A stretch of 64,000 nucleotides of DNA, from NCBI RefSeq assembly GCF_000217715.1, contig NC_015658.1:124001-188000 (forward strand), in the 5' to 3' direction. Of the stretch, positions 53,437 through 61,710 are shown in pieces. Under the pieces are notes generated by a model, which made no database searches, was not told the DNA's origin, and was given only the letters and a program-made list of their open reading frames with translations. The translations under genes were made by a program, and so were the position numbers. Positions within the stretch are counted from its first letter, which is position 1, and each line of letters opens with the position of its first letter. This DNA comes from Halopiger xanaduensis SH-6. Lineage in GTDB: Archaea; Halobacteriota; Halobacteria; Halobacteriales; Natrialbaceae.

Positions 53437-54471
53437 CTATAAGTCCGAGAACGAAAAGACCGGTTTGCAGGTCTCGGACTCGAGGAACGCTTCGAACGCC
53501 GCAGTCGGTTCGTCGACGCTGTAGGAGGTATCGATGATTTTGTCCGCGTCGATTTCGCCGCTATCCAGCAGGCGGATCGCCTGCTCGAAATTCTGCCAGG
53601 TCGAACCGTACGACGTGTTTACCATGATTTCGCCGCGGACGACCGGCGTCATGAACAGTTCGCTCGGCGCGCCGGGAAGCCCGACGACGACGACCTGGCC
53701 GCCCTTGCGGACGTGCTCGACGCCCATTTCGACGCCCGTCTTGTGGCCGGTCGTATCGAAGACGACGTCGAAGCCGCCGCCGTCGGCCTTCGCGTCGACG
53801 AGCGCCTCGAGATCGTCGTTCTCGACGTCGATCGTGTCGATGCCGAGCCGTTCGACGAGCGGCAGTCGGTACTCGGTGTCCTTGCCGAGCCCCGAGACGA
53901 CGACGTTCGCGCCCATCGAGTCGGCGACGGCCGCGACCAGGACGCCGATCGGGCCGGGGCCTTCGACGAGGACGAGGTCGCCGGGCGTGACGGTCGACTG
54001 GTCGAACACCGCTCGCGTCGCGATGCTCAGCGGCTCGGTGATGCTGGCCTGTCTGAGCGGGACGCTGTCGGGGATGTGGTGCAAGTCTTTGGGTTTGACG
54101 GTCGTGTACTCGGTGTACGCACCGTCGTTGTGCATCCCCGTGATCTCGAAGTTCTGGCAGACGTTGGGCTGGCCGTTTTTGCACTGAAAACACGAGCCGC
54201 AGTCGTGAATCGGTTCTTCGACGACGTGGTCGCCGACGTCGAAATCGGTGACGTCGGCGCCGACCTCGACGACCTCGCCGGAGTACTCGTGGCCCATAAT
54301 GCGGGGCAGCGGGATCCACTCGTAGCCGTCTTCGTACGTATAGGCGTGGGCGTCGCTGCCGCACAGGCCTGCGGAGTTGACTTGGACGAGCACTTCGTCG
54401 GCGGCGACCGTCGGTTTTTCTCGTTCGCGGATTTCGATAGATCTGGGTCCGGTGTGAACTATAGCCTTCAT
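53437..54471 (-). CDS. Zinc-dependent medium-chain dehydrogenase, candidate deoxy-sugar-acid dehydrogenase
   Basis: 344 aa from the ATG at 54471, which follows a GAGGT at 54481-54485. Catalytic zinc ligands in GLCGSDAHAY and IMGHEYSGEV, the structural four-Cys lobe CGSCFQCKNGQPNVC, and coenzyme fold VLVEGPGPIGVLVAAVADSMGANVVV. This is the sorbitol/threonine dehydrogenase-like branch, which oxidises polyols and sugar acids. A TATA-like GTTATATGTG lies at 54523-54532. Divergent from the rhamnonate-dehydratase-like gene, it could oxidise 2-keto-3-deoxy-L-rhamnonate. Confidence 0.9.
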   Translation of the reverse strand: MKAIVHTGPRSIEIREREKPTVAADEVLVQVNSAGLCGSDAHAYTYEDGYEWIPLPRIMGHEYSGEVVEVGADVTDFDVGDHVVEEPIHDCGSCFQCKNGQPNVCQNFEITGMHNDGAYTEYTTVKPKDLHHIPDSVPLRQASITEPLSIATRAVFDQSTVTPGDLVLVEGPGPIGVLVAAVADSMGANVVVSGLGKDTEYRLPLVERLGIDTIDVENDDLEALVDAKADGGGFDVVFDTTGHKTGVEMGVEHVRKGGQVVVVGLPGAPSELFMTPVVRGEIMVNTSYGSTWQNFEQAIRLLDSGEIDADKIIDTSYSVDEPTAAFEAFLESETCKPVFSFSDL

Positions 54472-54776
54472 GCTGGAGTTACCTCTCGCTCTGGTCGAGC
54501 TATTGGTGGTTTGTAACCCAGTCACATATAACTTTACGCTCTCCGGAAGGGAATGCAGGATCGTTCGCAGAGGGCACCAGGTTCGACATCGCGTTCGATG
54601 TAACCGAGGACGACCGTTAAAGTGGTCCAGTTCTCGCGTGATTGTTCGCACTCGAGAGGGCGACGTCGGGACGAGTACGCGAACAAAGCTTCACAGGCGG
54701 ACAGACGACGGTACGATCCGGTCAGTGGAAAGGATTTTATCGCTGCCGAAAGCAGTGGCACCTACGAGGAAAGACG
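54472..54776. other. Divergent promoter region of the dehydrogenase and enolase-superfamily genes
   Basis: 305 nt, no plausible gene. On the minus strand GTTATATGTG (54523-54532) is a TATA-like element for the dehydrogenase. On the plus strand AGGATTTTAT (54731-54740) would start transcription about 14 nt before the ATG at 54777. Any shared operator would lie between 54535 and 54730; I could not pick one out. Confidence 0.5.
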
Positions 54777-55982
54777 ATGGAAATCACAGACGTCAGTGCA
54801 ACCAAGATCAGCAACGAGTCGTGGGGCGAGTTCATCGAGTTCCCGCTCGTGACGATCATGTCGAAGTACGACGAGTATCGCAACGTCGACGGCGAGAACC
54901 CGCAGGCCCGCCGCAAATGGATGGGTCCTGTCGGCGACGTCGTCGTCGAGATCGAGACGGACGCCGGCATCACCGGCGTCGGCGTCGGGAACTGGGGAAG
55001 CGGCGCCATCGCCACCGTCGTCGAGGAGACGCTCTCGAAGATCGTGATGGGCGAAGACCCCACCCAGCGCGAGAAACTCTGGGAACAGATGTACCGCGCG
55101 ACGCTGCCGTTCGGTCGGAAGGGCGTCGCCGTCATGGCGATCAGCGCGGTCGACCAGGCCCTGTGGGACATCGCGGGCAAGGAAGCCGACAAACCGGTCT
55201 ACGAACTGCTCGGCGGTCCCACTACCGACGAGATCCCCGCCTACGCGTCGAACCTCCACCCCGTCGACATGGAGAAACTCGAGCGCGAGGCCATCCAGTA
55301 CGCCGAGGAGGGCTTCGACGCGGTGAAGCTGCGCTTCCTCCACGGACCCGAGGCCGGCCGCTCGGGGATGAAGAAAAACGAGGAGATCGTCAAGACGGTC
55401 CGCGACGCCGTCGGCGACGAACTCGAGATCGCGGCCGACGCCTACATGGGCTGGTCGGTCCGCTACGCAAAGAAGATGCTCGACCGCCTCGAGCCCTACG
55501 ACATGGCGTGGGTCGAAGAGCCGGTCATCGCCGACGACATCGACGGCTACGCCGAGGTCCGCGAGGCCGCGCCGATGCCGATCTCCGGCGGCGAGCACGA
55601 GTTCACCCGCTGGGGCCACGAGGACCTTCTCGAGGCCGAAGCCGTCGACATCCTGCAGCCCGACGTCGGTCGCGTCGGCGGCATTACCGAGATGATGAAG
55701 GTCGCCGACATGGCCGAAGTGCACGACGTCCCCGTGATCCCCCACGCCGGTACGAACCCGACGCTGCACGCCATCGCGGCGCACACGAACATGCCGATGG
55801 CGGAGTACTTCCCGACGCCCGAGTGGTTCGAGGAGCAGCAGGAGGAGCAGGAGTCGACCTACGCCGACGCCATCTTCGAGAACCCGCCTTCCCCCGAGGA
55901 CGGGTCGATCCCGCTCCCCGACGAACCCGGCATCAGTACGCAGCTGAACCACGAGGCGCTCGAGCACTTCGCCGTGGAGTGA
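54777..55982 (+). CDS. Enolase-superfamily acid-sugar dehydratase, L-rhamnonate dehydratase-like
   Basis: 401 aa from the ATG at 54777. The N-terminal cap has FPLVTIMSKYDEYRN and GDVVVEIETDAGITGV. The barrel holds FDAVKLRF (the KxR base region), IAADAYMGW (metal Asp), AWVEEPV (Glu), ISGGEHEF (Glu), DILQPDVGRVGG (Asp) and VIPHAG (catalytic His). TxMSKYxxY, SGEH and QPDVGxxGG, and a C-terminal PGISTQLN, recall bacterial RhmD, which turns L-rhamnonate into 2-keto-3-deoxy-L-rhamnonate. Substrate could also be L-fuconate or L-lyxonate. The next gene begins 4 nt after its stop. Confidence 0.85.
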   Translation: MEITDVSATKISNESWGEFIEFPLVTIMSKYDEYRNVDGENPQARRKWMGPVGDVVVEIETDAGITGVGVGNWGSGAIATVVEETLSKIVMGEDPTQREKLWEQMYRATLPFGRKGVAVMAISAVDQALWDIAGKEADKPVYELLGGPTTDEIPAYASNLHPVDMEKLEREAIQYAEEGFDAVKLRFLHGPEAGRSGMKKNEEIVKTVRDAVGDELEIAADAYMGWSVRYAKKMLDRLEPYDMAWVEEPVIADDIDGYAEVREAAPMPISGGEHEFTRWGHEDLLEAEAVDILQPDVGRVGGITEMMKVADMAEVHDVPVIPHAGTNPTLHAIAAHTNMPMAEYFPTPEWFEEQQEEQESTYADAIFENPPSPEDGSIPLPDEPGISTQLNHEALEHFAVE

Positions 55983-55985
55983 GCC

Positions 55986-57023
55986 ATGTCCGACGACATC
56001 ACATTCGAGTACAACGTGCCGGTGTTCGCCGGCGCGCCGGACGAGGGCGACGACGAGCCGGTACACCGCGATACGCCCCGCTACGAGCGACTGGACTGGG
56101 AGACGACGAAGGAGGGCATCCTGAAAGCCGAGGAACTGGGCTTCGACGCCGCGTGGGCGCCCGACCACCTCATGCTCGGGCGCGACCACGCCGAGTACGA
56201 GGTCTGGACGCTGCTGTCAGCGATGGCCGGGTTCACCGACGACATCAATCTCGGCTCGCTCGTGCTCTGTAACGACTACCGAAACCCCGCCTTAGTCGCG
56301 AAGATGGCCGCGACGCTGGACGTCATCTCCGACGGCCGCCTCGAGCTCGGCCTCGGTGCGGGCTGGCACGAGCCCGAGTACGACGCCTACGGCTGGGAGT
56401 ACCGCGACGGCTTCGAGCGGCTGATGCGCCTCGACGAGGGCATCCGGCTGATGAAGGAGATGTGGGCGAGCGACGTCGGCGAGGGCGCGACCTTCGAAGG
56501 CGAGCGCTACCAGATCGAGGACGCCTACTGCGACCCCGGTCCCGTCCAGGATCCTCACCCGCCGATCCTGGTCGGCGGCCAAGGCGAACAGGTGACGCTG
56601 AAACTCGTCGCCAAACACGCCGACGTCTGGAACACCGACGTCTTCAACGGCGATGTCGACACCCTCGAGCACAAGATCGGAGTCATCGAGGACCACTGTG
56701 AGACGGTCGGCCGCGACCCCGACGAGATCGAGTACTCCTGGGACGGTCACGTCATCTGCACCCGCGACGAGGAGAAACTCGAGTCGCTGATCGACCTGAT
56801 GACGCCGATTCAGTTCGAAGAGGAGTACCAGGATCAGGCGCCGATCGAGACCGAGGAAGACGCTCGCGAGTTCTTCATCATGGGAACGCCCGAGGAGTGC
56901 GCCGAGGCGATCGAACGCCGGATCGAGGCCGGCGTCACGAAGTTCCAGGGCTGGTTCATCGACTTCCCGGAGACCGACGGGATGGAACTGTTCGCCGACG
57001 AAGTCATGCCGCAGTTCCAGTAA
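55986..57023 (+). CDS. Luciferase-like (LLM class) flavin- or F420-dependent oxidoreductase
   Basis: 345 aa. LLM-class markers: ILKAEELGFDAAWAPDHLMLG, LGSLVLCNDYRNPALVAKMAATLDVISDGRLELGLGAGWHEPEYDAYG, and PHPPILVGGQGEQVTLKLVAKHADVWN. Members use FMN or the deazaflavin F420, which haloarchaea make. It begins only 4 nt after the dehydratase stop, so the two are made together; this is unexpected for a rhamnose pathway. It may oxidise a sugar or keto-acid in the F420-dependent glucose-6-phosphate dehydrogenase manner. Substrate unknown. Confidence 0.88.
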   Translation: MSDDITFEYNVPVFAGAPDEGDDEPVHRDTPRYERLDWETTKEGILKAEELGFDAAWAPDHLMLGRDHAEYEVWTLLSAMAGFTDDINLGSLVLCNDYRNPALVAKMAATLDVISDGRLELGLGAGWHEPEYDAYGWEYRDGFERLMRLDEGIRLMKEMWASDVGEGATFEGERYQIEDAYCDPGPVQDPHPPILVGGQGEQVTLKLVAKHADVWNTDVFNGDVDTLEHKIGVIEDHCETVGRDPDEIEYSWDGHVICTRDEEKLESLIDLMTPIQFEEEYQDQAPIETEEDAREFFIMGTPEECAEAIERRIEAGVTKFQGWFIDFPETDGMELFADEVMPQFQ

Positions 57024-57573
57024 CGCGGGCTTCGGCTTCGGTTCCGGTATCGGTTCGCTACTCGCTACGGTTCTCCGCTCGCTGTCGAATCGATCGTCGA
57101 GTGCCGACCCTGCCGTTCGGAGTCGAGTTCGGACCGTAGATTGCGCCCGGAGGTTTTCGCCCGCTGAGGAGAACCTCGTATGCGGCAACCGTCCGGTGAC
57201 AACGGACAGTGCTGGATAATTCATGACAGTGGTCACACTCCCATCGATTCCCCCGATCGGTGCTGTTCGACGGGAATTCAGTCACTTCGAACGGTAGTCG
57301 CGTTCGTACCCCGTCAGACGATTACACAAGTACGCTTGTAATATATGTCGGTCGGGGGTTCTGGTAATGGCGGACGTAACTCGGGCAGAAACGAGACTAT
57401 CTACCATAGATCGGTGCTCGTGTCCGTGCTACGCGCCACGTTCGCTAGGTCGACCGCCGGAAGAAGCGCGTACGATTGATTCGAATCCGTCCGCCCCCAC
57501 CGGACAATCGATTGGCAAGGAATCGCTCGACAGTGGGCGGTACAGCTAAGGAATTGTCTCCCGCAGAACCGGT
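57024..57573. other. 550-nt intergenic with a promoter and palindrome
   Basis: No strong gene. Two weak ORFs, 57058-57285 (minus, with WECDHCHEL) and 57367-57549 (plus), are doubtful. The main feature is ACAAGTACGCTTGT with an adjoining TATA-like element (57326-57346). It precedes the SDR gene at 57574. Confidence 0.5.
57326..57346. promoter_or_regulatory. Palindrome abutting a TATA-like box
   Basis: ACAAG (57326-57330), TACG, CTTGT (57335-57339) make a perfect 5+5 inverted repeat; ATATATG follows immediately (57341-57347). A repressor bound there would cover the promoter. The SDR gene starts about 230 nt downstream, and a 60-codon ORF at 57367 about 25 nt downstream. Confidence 0.4.
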
Positions 57574-58353
57574 ATGGGCTCGAGCGAGTACGATTTTGCC
57601 GGCGAGACGGTCATCGTGACGGGCGGTAGTTCGGGTATCGGCCGAGCGGTCGCCCGGCGGTTCGGCGACGCCGGAGCAACGGTCCTCGTCGCCGACATCC
57701 GCGAATCGCCGAAAGGTGACGACGACCGCGCGCCGACGCATGAACGAATCGAACGCGACGGCGGCGAGGCTCGATTCGTCCAGACGGACGTCTCCGACTC
57801 GGCGGATCTCGAGGCGCTCGTCGAGGCGGCCCGCGAGTTCGGCGGCGTCGACGTCATGGTGAACAACGCGGGGATCTTTCGGGGTGGCTCGCTGCTGGAT
57901 CTCGACGTCGAAACGTTCGATACGGTCTACGAGACGAACGCTCGAAGCGTCTTCGCGGGCTGTCAGGCGGCCGCCGCCGATATGGCCGACCGCGGCGTTT
58001 CCGGGTCGATCATCAACACCGCCTCGATCAGTTCCGAGTACGCGCAGGTCGGCCACGCCGCCTACGATCCCTCGAAAGCGGCGATCATGATGCTCACCCG
58101 CGTCGCGGCCCTCGAGTGCACCGAGTACGATATTCGCGTCAACGCCGTCGCTCCCGGCCCCGTCGCGACGCAGATCAGCACCGAAAACGACGGCTCGACT
58201 ACCGACCGGTCGGCGTTTCAAAAGCAAAATCCGATGGGCCGGCGGGCGTCGCCGGACGAGATCGCCGGCTCCTACCTCTACCTGGCCAGCGACGACGCGT
58301 CGTTCGTCACCGGCCACATGCTCTACGTCGACGGCGGGCACGCGATCTACTGA
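57574..58353 (+). CDS. Classical short-chain dehydrogenase (SDR family)
   Basis: 259 aa. TGGSSGIGRAV cofactor loop, VADIRES, NNAG (VMVNNAGIFRGG), catalytic Ser/Tyr/Lys in INTASISSEYAQVGHAAYDPSKAAIMMLTR, and PG motif (VNAVAPGPVATQI), ending FVTGHMLYVDGGHAIY. All catalytic residues are present. In this place it could be an L-rhamnose 1-dehydrogenase or a KduD-like keto-deoxy-uronate dehydrogenase; the residues visible do not decide. It follows the LLM-type oxidoreductase on the same strand after 550 nt. Confidence 0.92.
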   Translation: MGSSEYDFAGETVIVTGGSSGIGRAVARRFGDAGATVLVADIRESPKGDDDRAPTHERIERDGGEARFVQTDVSDSADLEALVEAAREFGGVDVMVNNAGIFRGGSLLDLDVETFDTVYETNARSVFAGCQAAAADMADRGVSGSIINTASISSEYAQVGHAAYDPSKAAIMMLTRVAALECTEYDIRVNAVAPGPVATQISTENDGSTTDRSAFQKQNPMGRRASPDEIAGSYLYLASDDASFVTGHMLYVDGGHAIY

Positions 58354-58421
58354 CGGGTCGACTCGAGCCGCAAGCTCCGGCACACGTATGTGATCGCGGC
58401 GAGAATCGGCCCTCGAGACGC

Positions 58422-59387
58422 ATGACGTGGAACCCGCTTCCCGACGAGTCCAGTCCGTCGTTCGTGATCGAAGACGCGCCCGCACCGCTGTTTCGCGATC
58501 CGGTCTTCGACGGCGCGGCGGATCCGTCAATCATGTGGAATCCGGAACTTGAGGAGTGGTGGATCTGCTACACGCAGCGGCGCGCGAACGTGGGCACTGC
58601 AGACAAAGGCTGGATCCACGGGAGCGATATCGGTATCGCCACCTCCGACGACGGCGGCCGGTCGTGGCTCTATCGGGGCACCCTCGAGCTGTCGATCGAA
58701 CCCGGACACAACACCTACTGGGCGCCGGAGATCGTCCACCACGACGGCACCTACCACCTTTTCGTGAGCTATATCACCGGTATCCCCTCGGACTGGGACC
58801 GGCCCCGCGACATCGTCCACTTCACGAACGACCGGCTCGCCCTCGAGGGGTGGACGTTCGAGGGCGTCTGCGACCTCGAGCACGACCGCGTCATCGATCC
58901 GGACGTCCACCGGCTGGACGACGGCACGTGGCGAATGTGGTACAAGCACGACCAGGAGGCCGTCACCGTCACCGCCGACAGCGAGGATCTCACGTCGTGG
59001 GCGCCGGAATCGGAACCGACGCTCGAGGAGCCGCCCCACGAGGCGCCGATCGTCTTCGAGTGGAAGGAGTACTACTGGCTGCTGGCGGACTCGTGGGACG
59101 GGCTCAGCGTCTGGCGGTCGCCGGACGGCGACGAGTGGACGCGACAGGAGGGACGATTGCTCGACGACCCCGGCTCGCGACCCGGCGACGACTGGCAGGG
59201 CGGCCACCCCGATGCGTTCGTCGTCGACGGCGACGCCTACGTCCTTTACCACGTCCACCAGTCGACGGACGAACCCCACGCACAGCTCGATGACACCGGC
59301 CGGGCCCGACAGACGGCGCTGCAAGTCGCCGAACTGGGACTCGAGGACGGGTGGCTGACCTGCGCTCGCGACGCCTACGCTGAGTGA
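58422..59387 (+). CDS. GH43-like five-bladed beta-propeller glycosidase
   Basis: 321 aa from the ATG at 58422. Propeller blades: FDGAADPSIMWNPELEEWWICYTQRR (DPS with the likely catalytic Asp), IGIATSDDGGRSW, NTYWAPEIVHHDGTYHLFVSYI (WAPE-type blade, a GH43/GH117 signature), RVIDPDVHRLDDGTWRMWYKH and HPDAFVVDGDAYVLYHVH. No signal peptide, hence cytoplasmic. GH43-like proteins usually cleave arabinose or galactose side chains; substrate not determined. Confidence 0.78.
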   Translation: MTWNPLPDESSPSFVIEDAPAPLFRDPVFDGAADPSIMWNPELEEWWICYTQRRANVGTADKGWIHGSDIGIATSDDGGRSWLYRGTLELSIEPGHNTYWAPEIVHHDGTYHLFVSYITGIPSDWDRPRDIVHFTNDRLALEGWTFEGVCDLEHDRVIDPDVHRLDDGTWRMWYKHDQEAVTVTADSEDLTSWAPESEPTLEEPPHEAPIVFEWKEYYWLLADSWDGLSVWRSPDGDEWTRQEGRLLDDPGSRPGDDWQGGHPDAFVVDGDAYVLYHVHQSTDEPHAQLDDTGRARQTALQVAELGLEDGWLTCARDAYAE

Positions 59388-59481
59388 TAGCCGACACCCA
59401 GGGTTCGATCCGTCGCCTCGACCGACGGAGTGACGCTGCGAGACCCGAACAGTTAACCCGTTCATCCGCGACGCTATCTGC

Positions 59482-60330
59482 GTGTTCGTACTCGCTCACT
59501 TTCGGACCGACTCGGAGGCGCTGCACTACGCGGTTAGCGACGACGGTTACGAGTGGGAGCCGATAAACGGCGGCGACGCGGTGCTCCGAAGCGACGTCGG
59601 CGCCGAGAGTATCCGCGATCCGTTCCTGATCGAAGATCGAAACGGCACCTATCACCTGCTCGGAACGGACGGATGGCAAAGCGAGAACGTCGTCCACGCG
59701 ACCTCCGGCGATCTGATCGAGTGGTCCGATCCCGAACTGATTCCGGTGATGGAGGGCGTCCCCGGCGTCCGGAACGCGTGGGCGCCGGAGTGTTTTTACG
59801 ATCGGGGGGTCGGGGTCTACCGTCTCGTCTGGTCGTCGACGGTCGATCCGAGCGACGCGACGGCGGTCCGCGATCACCGGATCTGGACGTGCTCGACGGC
59901 GGATTTCGAGACCTACAGCGCGCCGGCTACGCTCTTCGATCCCGGATACAATGTCATCGACGCCTGTGTGGTCCGCGTCGACGACGAGTACCTGATGGCG
60001 TTCAAGGACGAACGCGGCGAGAACACCGTCGACACCGACCACAAGGACGTTCGCCTCGCGACGGCACCCAGTGGGGGCGGGCCGTTCGGCGACGTGATGG
60101 ACCCAGTGACGCCGTCCCCCGTGGAAGGTCCGACCGTGTTCCACAACGGCGAGGAGTGGCTCATGCTCTACGACCGCTTCGTCGAGGGCCGCTACGGCGC
60201 GTCTCGCAGCGACGACGCCCGACACTGGGAGGTCTGCGACTCGATGATGGACTTTCCCGACGGGCTTCGCCACGGCGACGTGATCGAAGTCCCCGACGAC
60301 GTCGGCGAACGGCTCCGAGATACGTTTTAG
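59482..60330 (+). CDS. GH43-like beta-propeller protein, second copy
   Basis: 282 aa from a GTG at 59482; a TATA-like ACAGTTAACC lies about 29 nt upstream, which supports this leaderless start. Blades: HYAVSDDGYEWEP, ESIRDPFLIEDRNGTYHLLGTDG (RDPF blade), VRNAWAPECFYDRGVGVYRLVW (WAPE blade) and EGPTVFHNGEEWLMLYDRFVEGRYGASRSDD. It follows the 58422 gene by 94 nt and has the same propeller type without being a close copy. Probably a side-chain glycosidase or carbohydrate-binding relative, cytoplasmic. Confidence 0.75.
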   Translation: MFVLAHFRTDSEALHYAVSDDGYEWEPINGGDAVLRSDVGAESIRDPFLIEDRNGTYHLLGTDGWQSENVVHATSGDLIEWSDPELIPVMEGVPGVRNAWAPECFYDRGVGVYRLVWSSTVDPSDATAVRDHRIWTCSTADFETYSAPATLFDPGYNVIDACVVRVDDEYLMAFKDERGENTVDTDHKDVRLATAPSGGGPFGDVMDPVTPSPVEGPTVFHNGEEWLMLYDRFVEGRYGASRSDDARHWEVCDSMMDFPDGLRHGDVIEVPDDVGERLRDTF

Positions 60331-60396
60331 TCCAACCGCCGGGAACGACTATCTTCCCCCCAGTTCGACTACCGTACCGAAGGTAGGTTTCGTCGC

Positions 60397-61605
60397 TCAG
60401 TCCCACTCCGAGGGCTCGTATTCCGGCAGCGACTCGAAGTCCGGGACGTCGACGAGGTAGATGTTGCTCGAGCCGTCGTACCGGTCCGAATCGAACACGA
60501 CCTGCGAGCCGTCCGGGCTGAACCGCGAGTGGGGGTGGGGACTCTCGGGGTTCCAGTCGACGGTTGCGAGGGCGCGCGGGCCCTCGTACTCGCCCGCGTC
60601 CTCGTTCCACCGGTAGAGGATGTTGTAGGGAAGTCCCGTAAAGGAGCCGTCGCAGACGAGCAATTCGGGCGAGTTCGCGTGGGTGTGGGTCAGCGCGTAC
60701 ACCTCGTCCGGAAGATCGGTTTCGCGGCGGTCGGTGTCGTCGTAGCGGACGCTGCCGATGAACGGCTCCGGCTCGTCCACCTGATCGCGGCCCTGCGGAT
60801 CGCGCATCGAGCCGTGGTAACCGATCCGCTCGCCGTCGGTCATCCAATACTCGTGGCCGATGCCGGCATTTTCGGGGACCTCGCGGACCTTCCAGATGTC
60901 GCCGGATTCGGTATCGGCCACCCAGATCCGGTGTTCGACGCCGTCCCACGGCCCCTCCTGGCAGAACGTGAAGAGCTCGGGTCGGGTCGGCGAGGCGTTG
61001 ACGTGGCTGCTCACCCAGCGGTCTTCCTCGTGTATCAGTTCGGGGTCGCCGTCCCCGTCGATCGGCACGGCGAGAATCCTCGTGTGCGGCCGCGCTTCCA
61101 TCATCTCGTCCATCCACGGCTTTTCGCCTGGGAGGTCCATGTCCGCCTCAACGACCGCCGCGTAGACGACGGTCCCGTCGGCGTTGACGTCCATCGATCC
61201 GCCTTCGTACCCCTCGGGCGCCTCGTAGAGGACGTCCGTCACTTCGAGGCGCTCGAGATCGAACCGGACTAGGTTGTCGTCGACCCAGAAGTACGCGTCC
61301 GAGGTCTCATGGTGAATCGAGGTTTGGCCCTGAAATCCCTCGAGCGCCGTGACTTGCGTGATCAGCCCCGACTCGAGGTCGATCGAGAACAGCTGTCGGC
61401 TCCCCGTCCGGTCGCTGCGAAACAGCAGCCGGCGGCCGTCGTCGTACCAACCGTCCTCGGTGAAGTAGAGGTGGAGGTCGTCGTCGGGGTGGTTCGTCAG
61501 GCGCGTCACTCGGGCGCCCGTGTGTGGGTCGTCGTACTCCTCCCACTCGGCGGGCCAGGTGCTTCCCGCTCTGGGTCCCTGCGCGATCGTATCTGTCGGT
61601 GTCAT
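60397..61605 (-). CDS. ogl: PL22 family oligogalacturonate lyase
   Basis: 402 aa from the ATG at 61605 (TTG at 61611 in frame). The PL22 beta-propeller is seen in YFTEDGWYDDGRRLLFRSDRTGSRQLFSIDL, then SHVNASPTRPELFTFCQEGPW (metal-ligand His and Gln), GIGHEYWMTDGERIGYHGS and SPHPHSRFSPDGSQVVFDSD. Ogl cleaves short unsaturated galacturonides to 5-keto-4-deoxyuronate in the cytoplasm. It lies behind the beta-helix protein on the same strand, 105 nt apart, a likely pectin operon. Confidence 0.92.
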   Translation of the reverse strand: MTPTDTIAQGPRAGSTWPAEWEEYDDPHTGARVTRLTNHPDDDLHLYFTEDGWYDDGRRLLFRSDRTGSRQLFSIDLESGLITQVTALEGFQGQTSIHHETSDAYFWVDDNLVRFDLERLEVTDVLYEAPEGYEGGSMDVNADGTVVYAAVVEADMDLPGEKPWMDEMMEARPHTRILAVPIDGDGDPELIHEEDRWVSSHVNASPTRPELFTFCQEGPWDGVEHRIWVADTESGDIWKVREVPENAGIGHEYWMTDGERIGYHGSMRDPQGRDQVDEPEPFIGSVRYDDTDRRETDLPDEVYALTHTHANSPELLVCDGSFTGLPYNILYRWNEDAGEYEGPRALATVDWNPESPHPHSRFSPDGSQVVFDSDRYDGSSNIYLVDVPDFESLPEYEPSEWD

Positions 61606-61710
61606 CGGCAACTACGACTGTTGTTATCGCGGGGGGTGTTAACTATCCCGGCTCGGCTCACGCGGTGATCGCACGAAAAATACGGCAGCGGCCGCGGCTG
61701 GTGTCGTCGC

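Noticed and set aside
57058-57285. 75-codon minus-strand ORF with WECDHCHEL
   Set aside because: One CxxC pair only, and the rest is basic and unstructured. I could not match it to a zinc-finger or transposase family, so it was not called.
57367-57549. 60-codon plus-strand ORF about 25 nt after a TATA-like box
   Set aside because: The spacing suits a leaderless start, but the sequence (Arg, Ser, Pro rich) does not look like a folded haloarchaeal protein.
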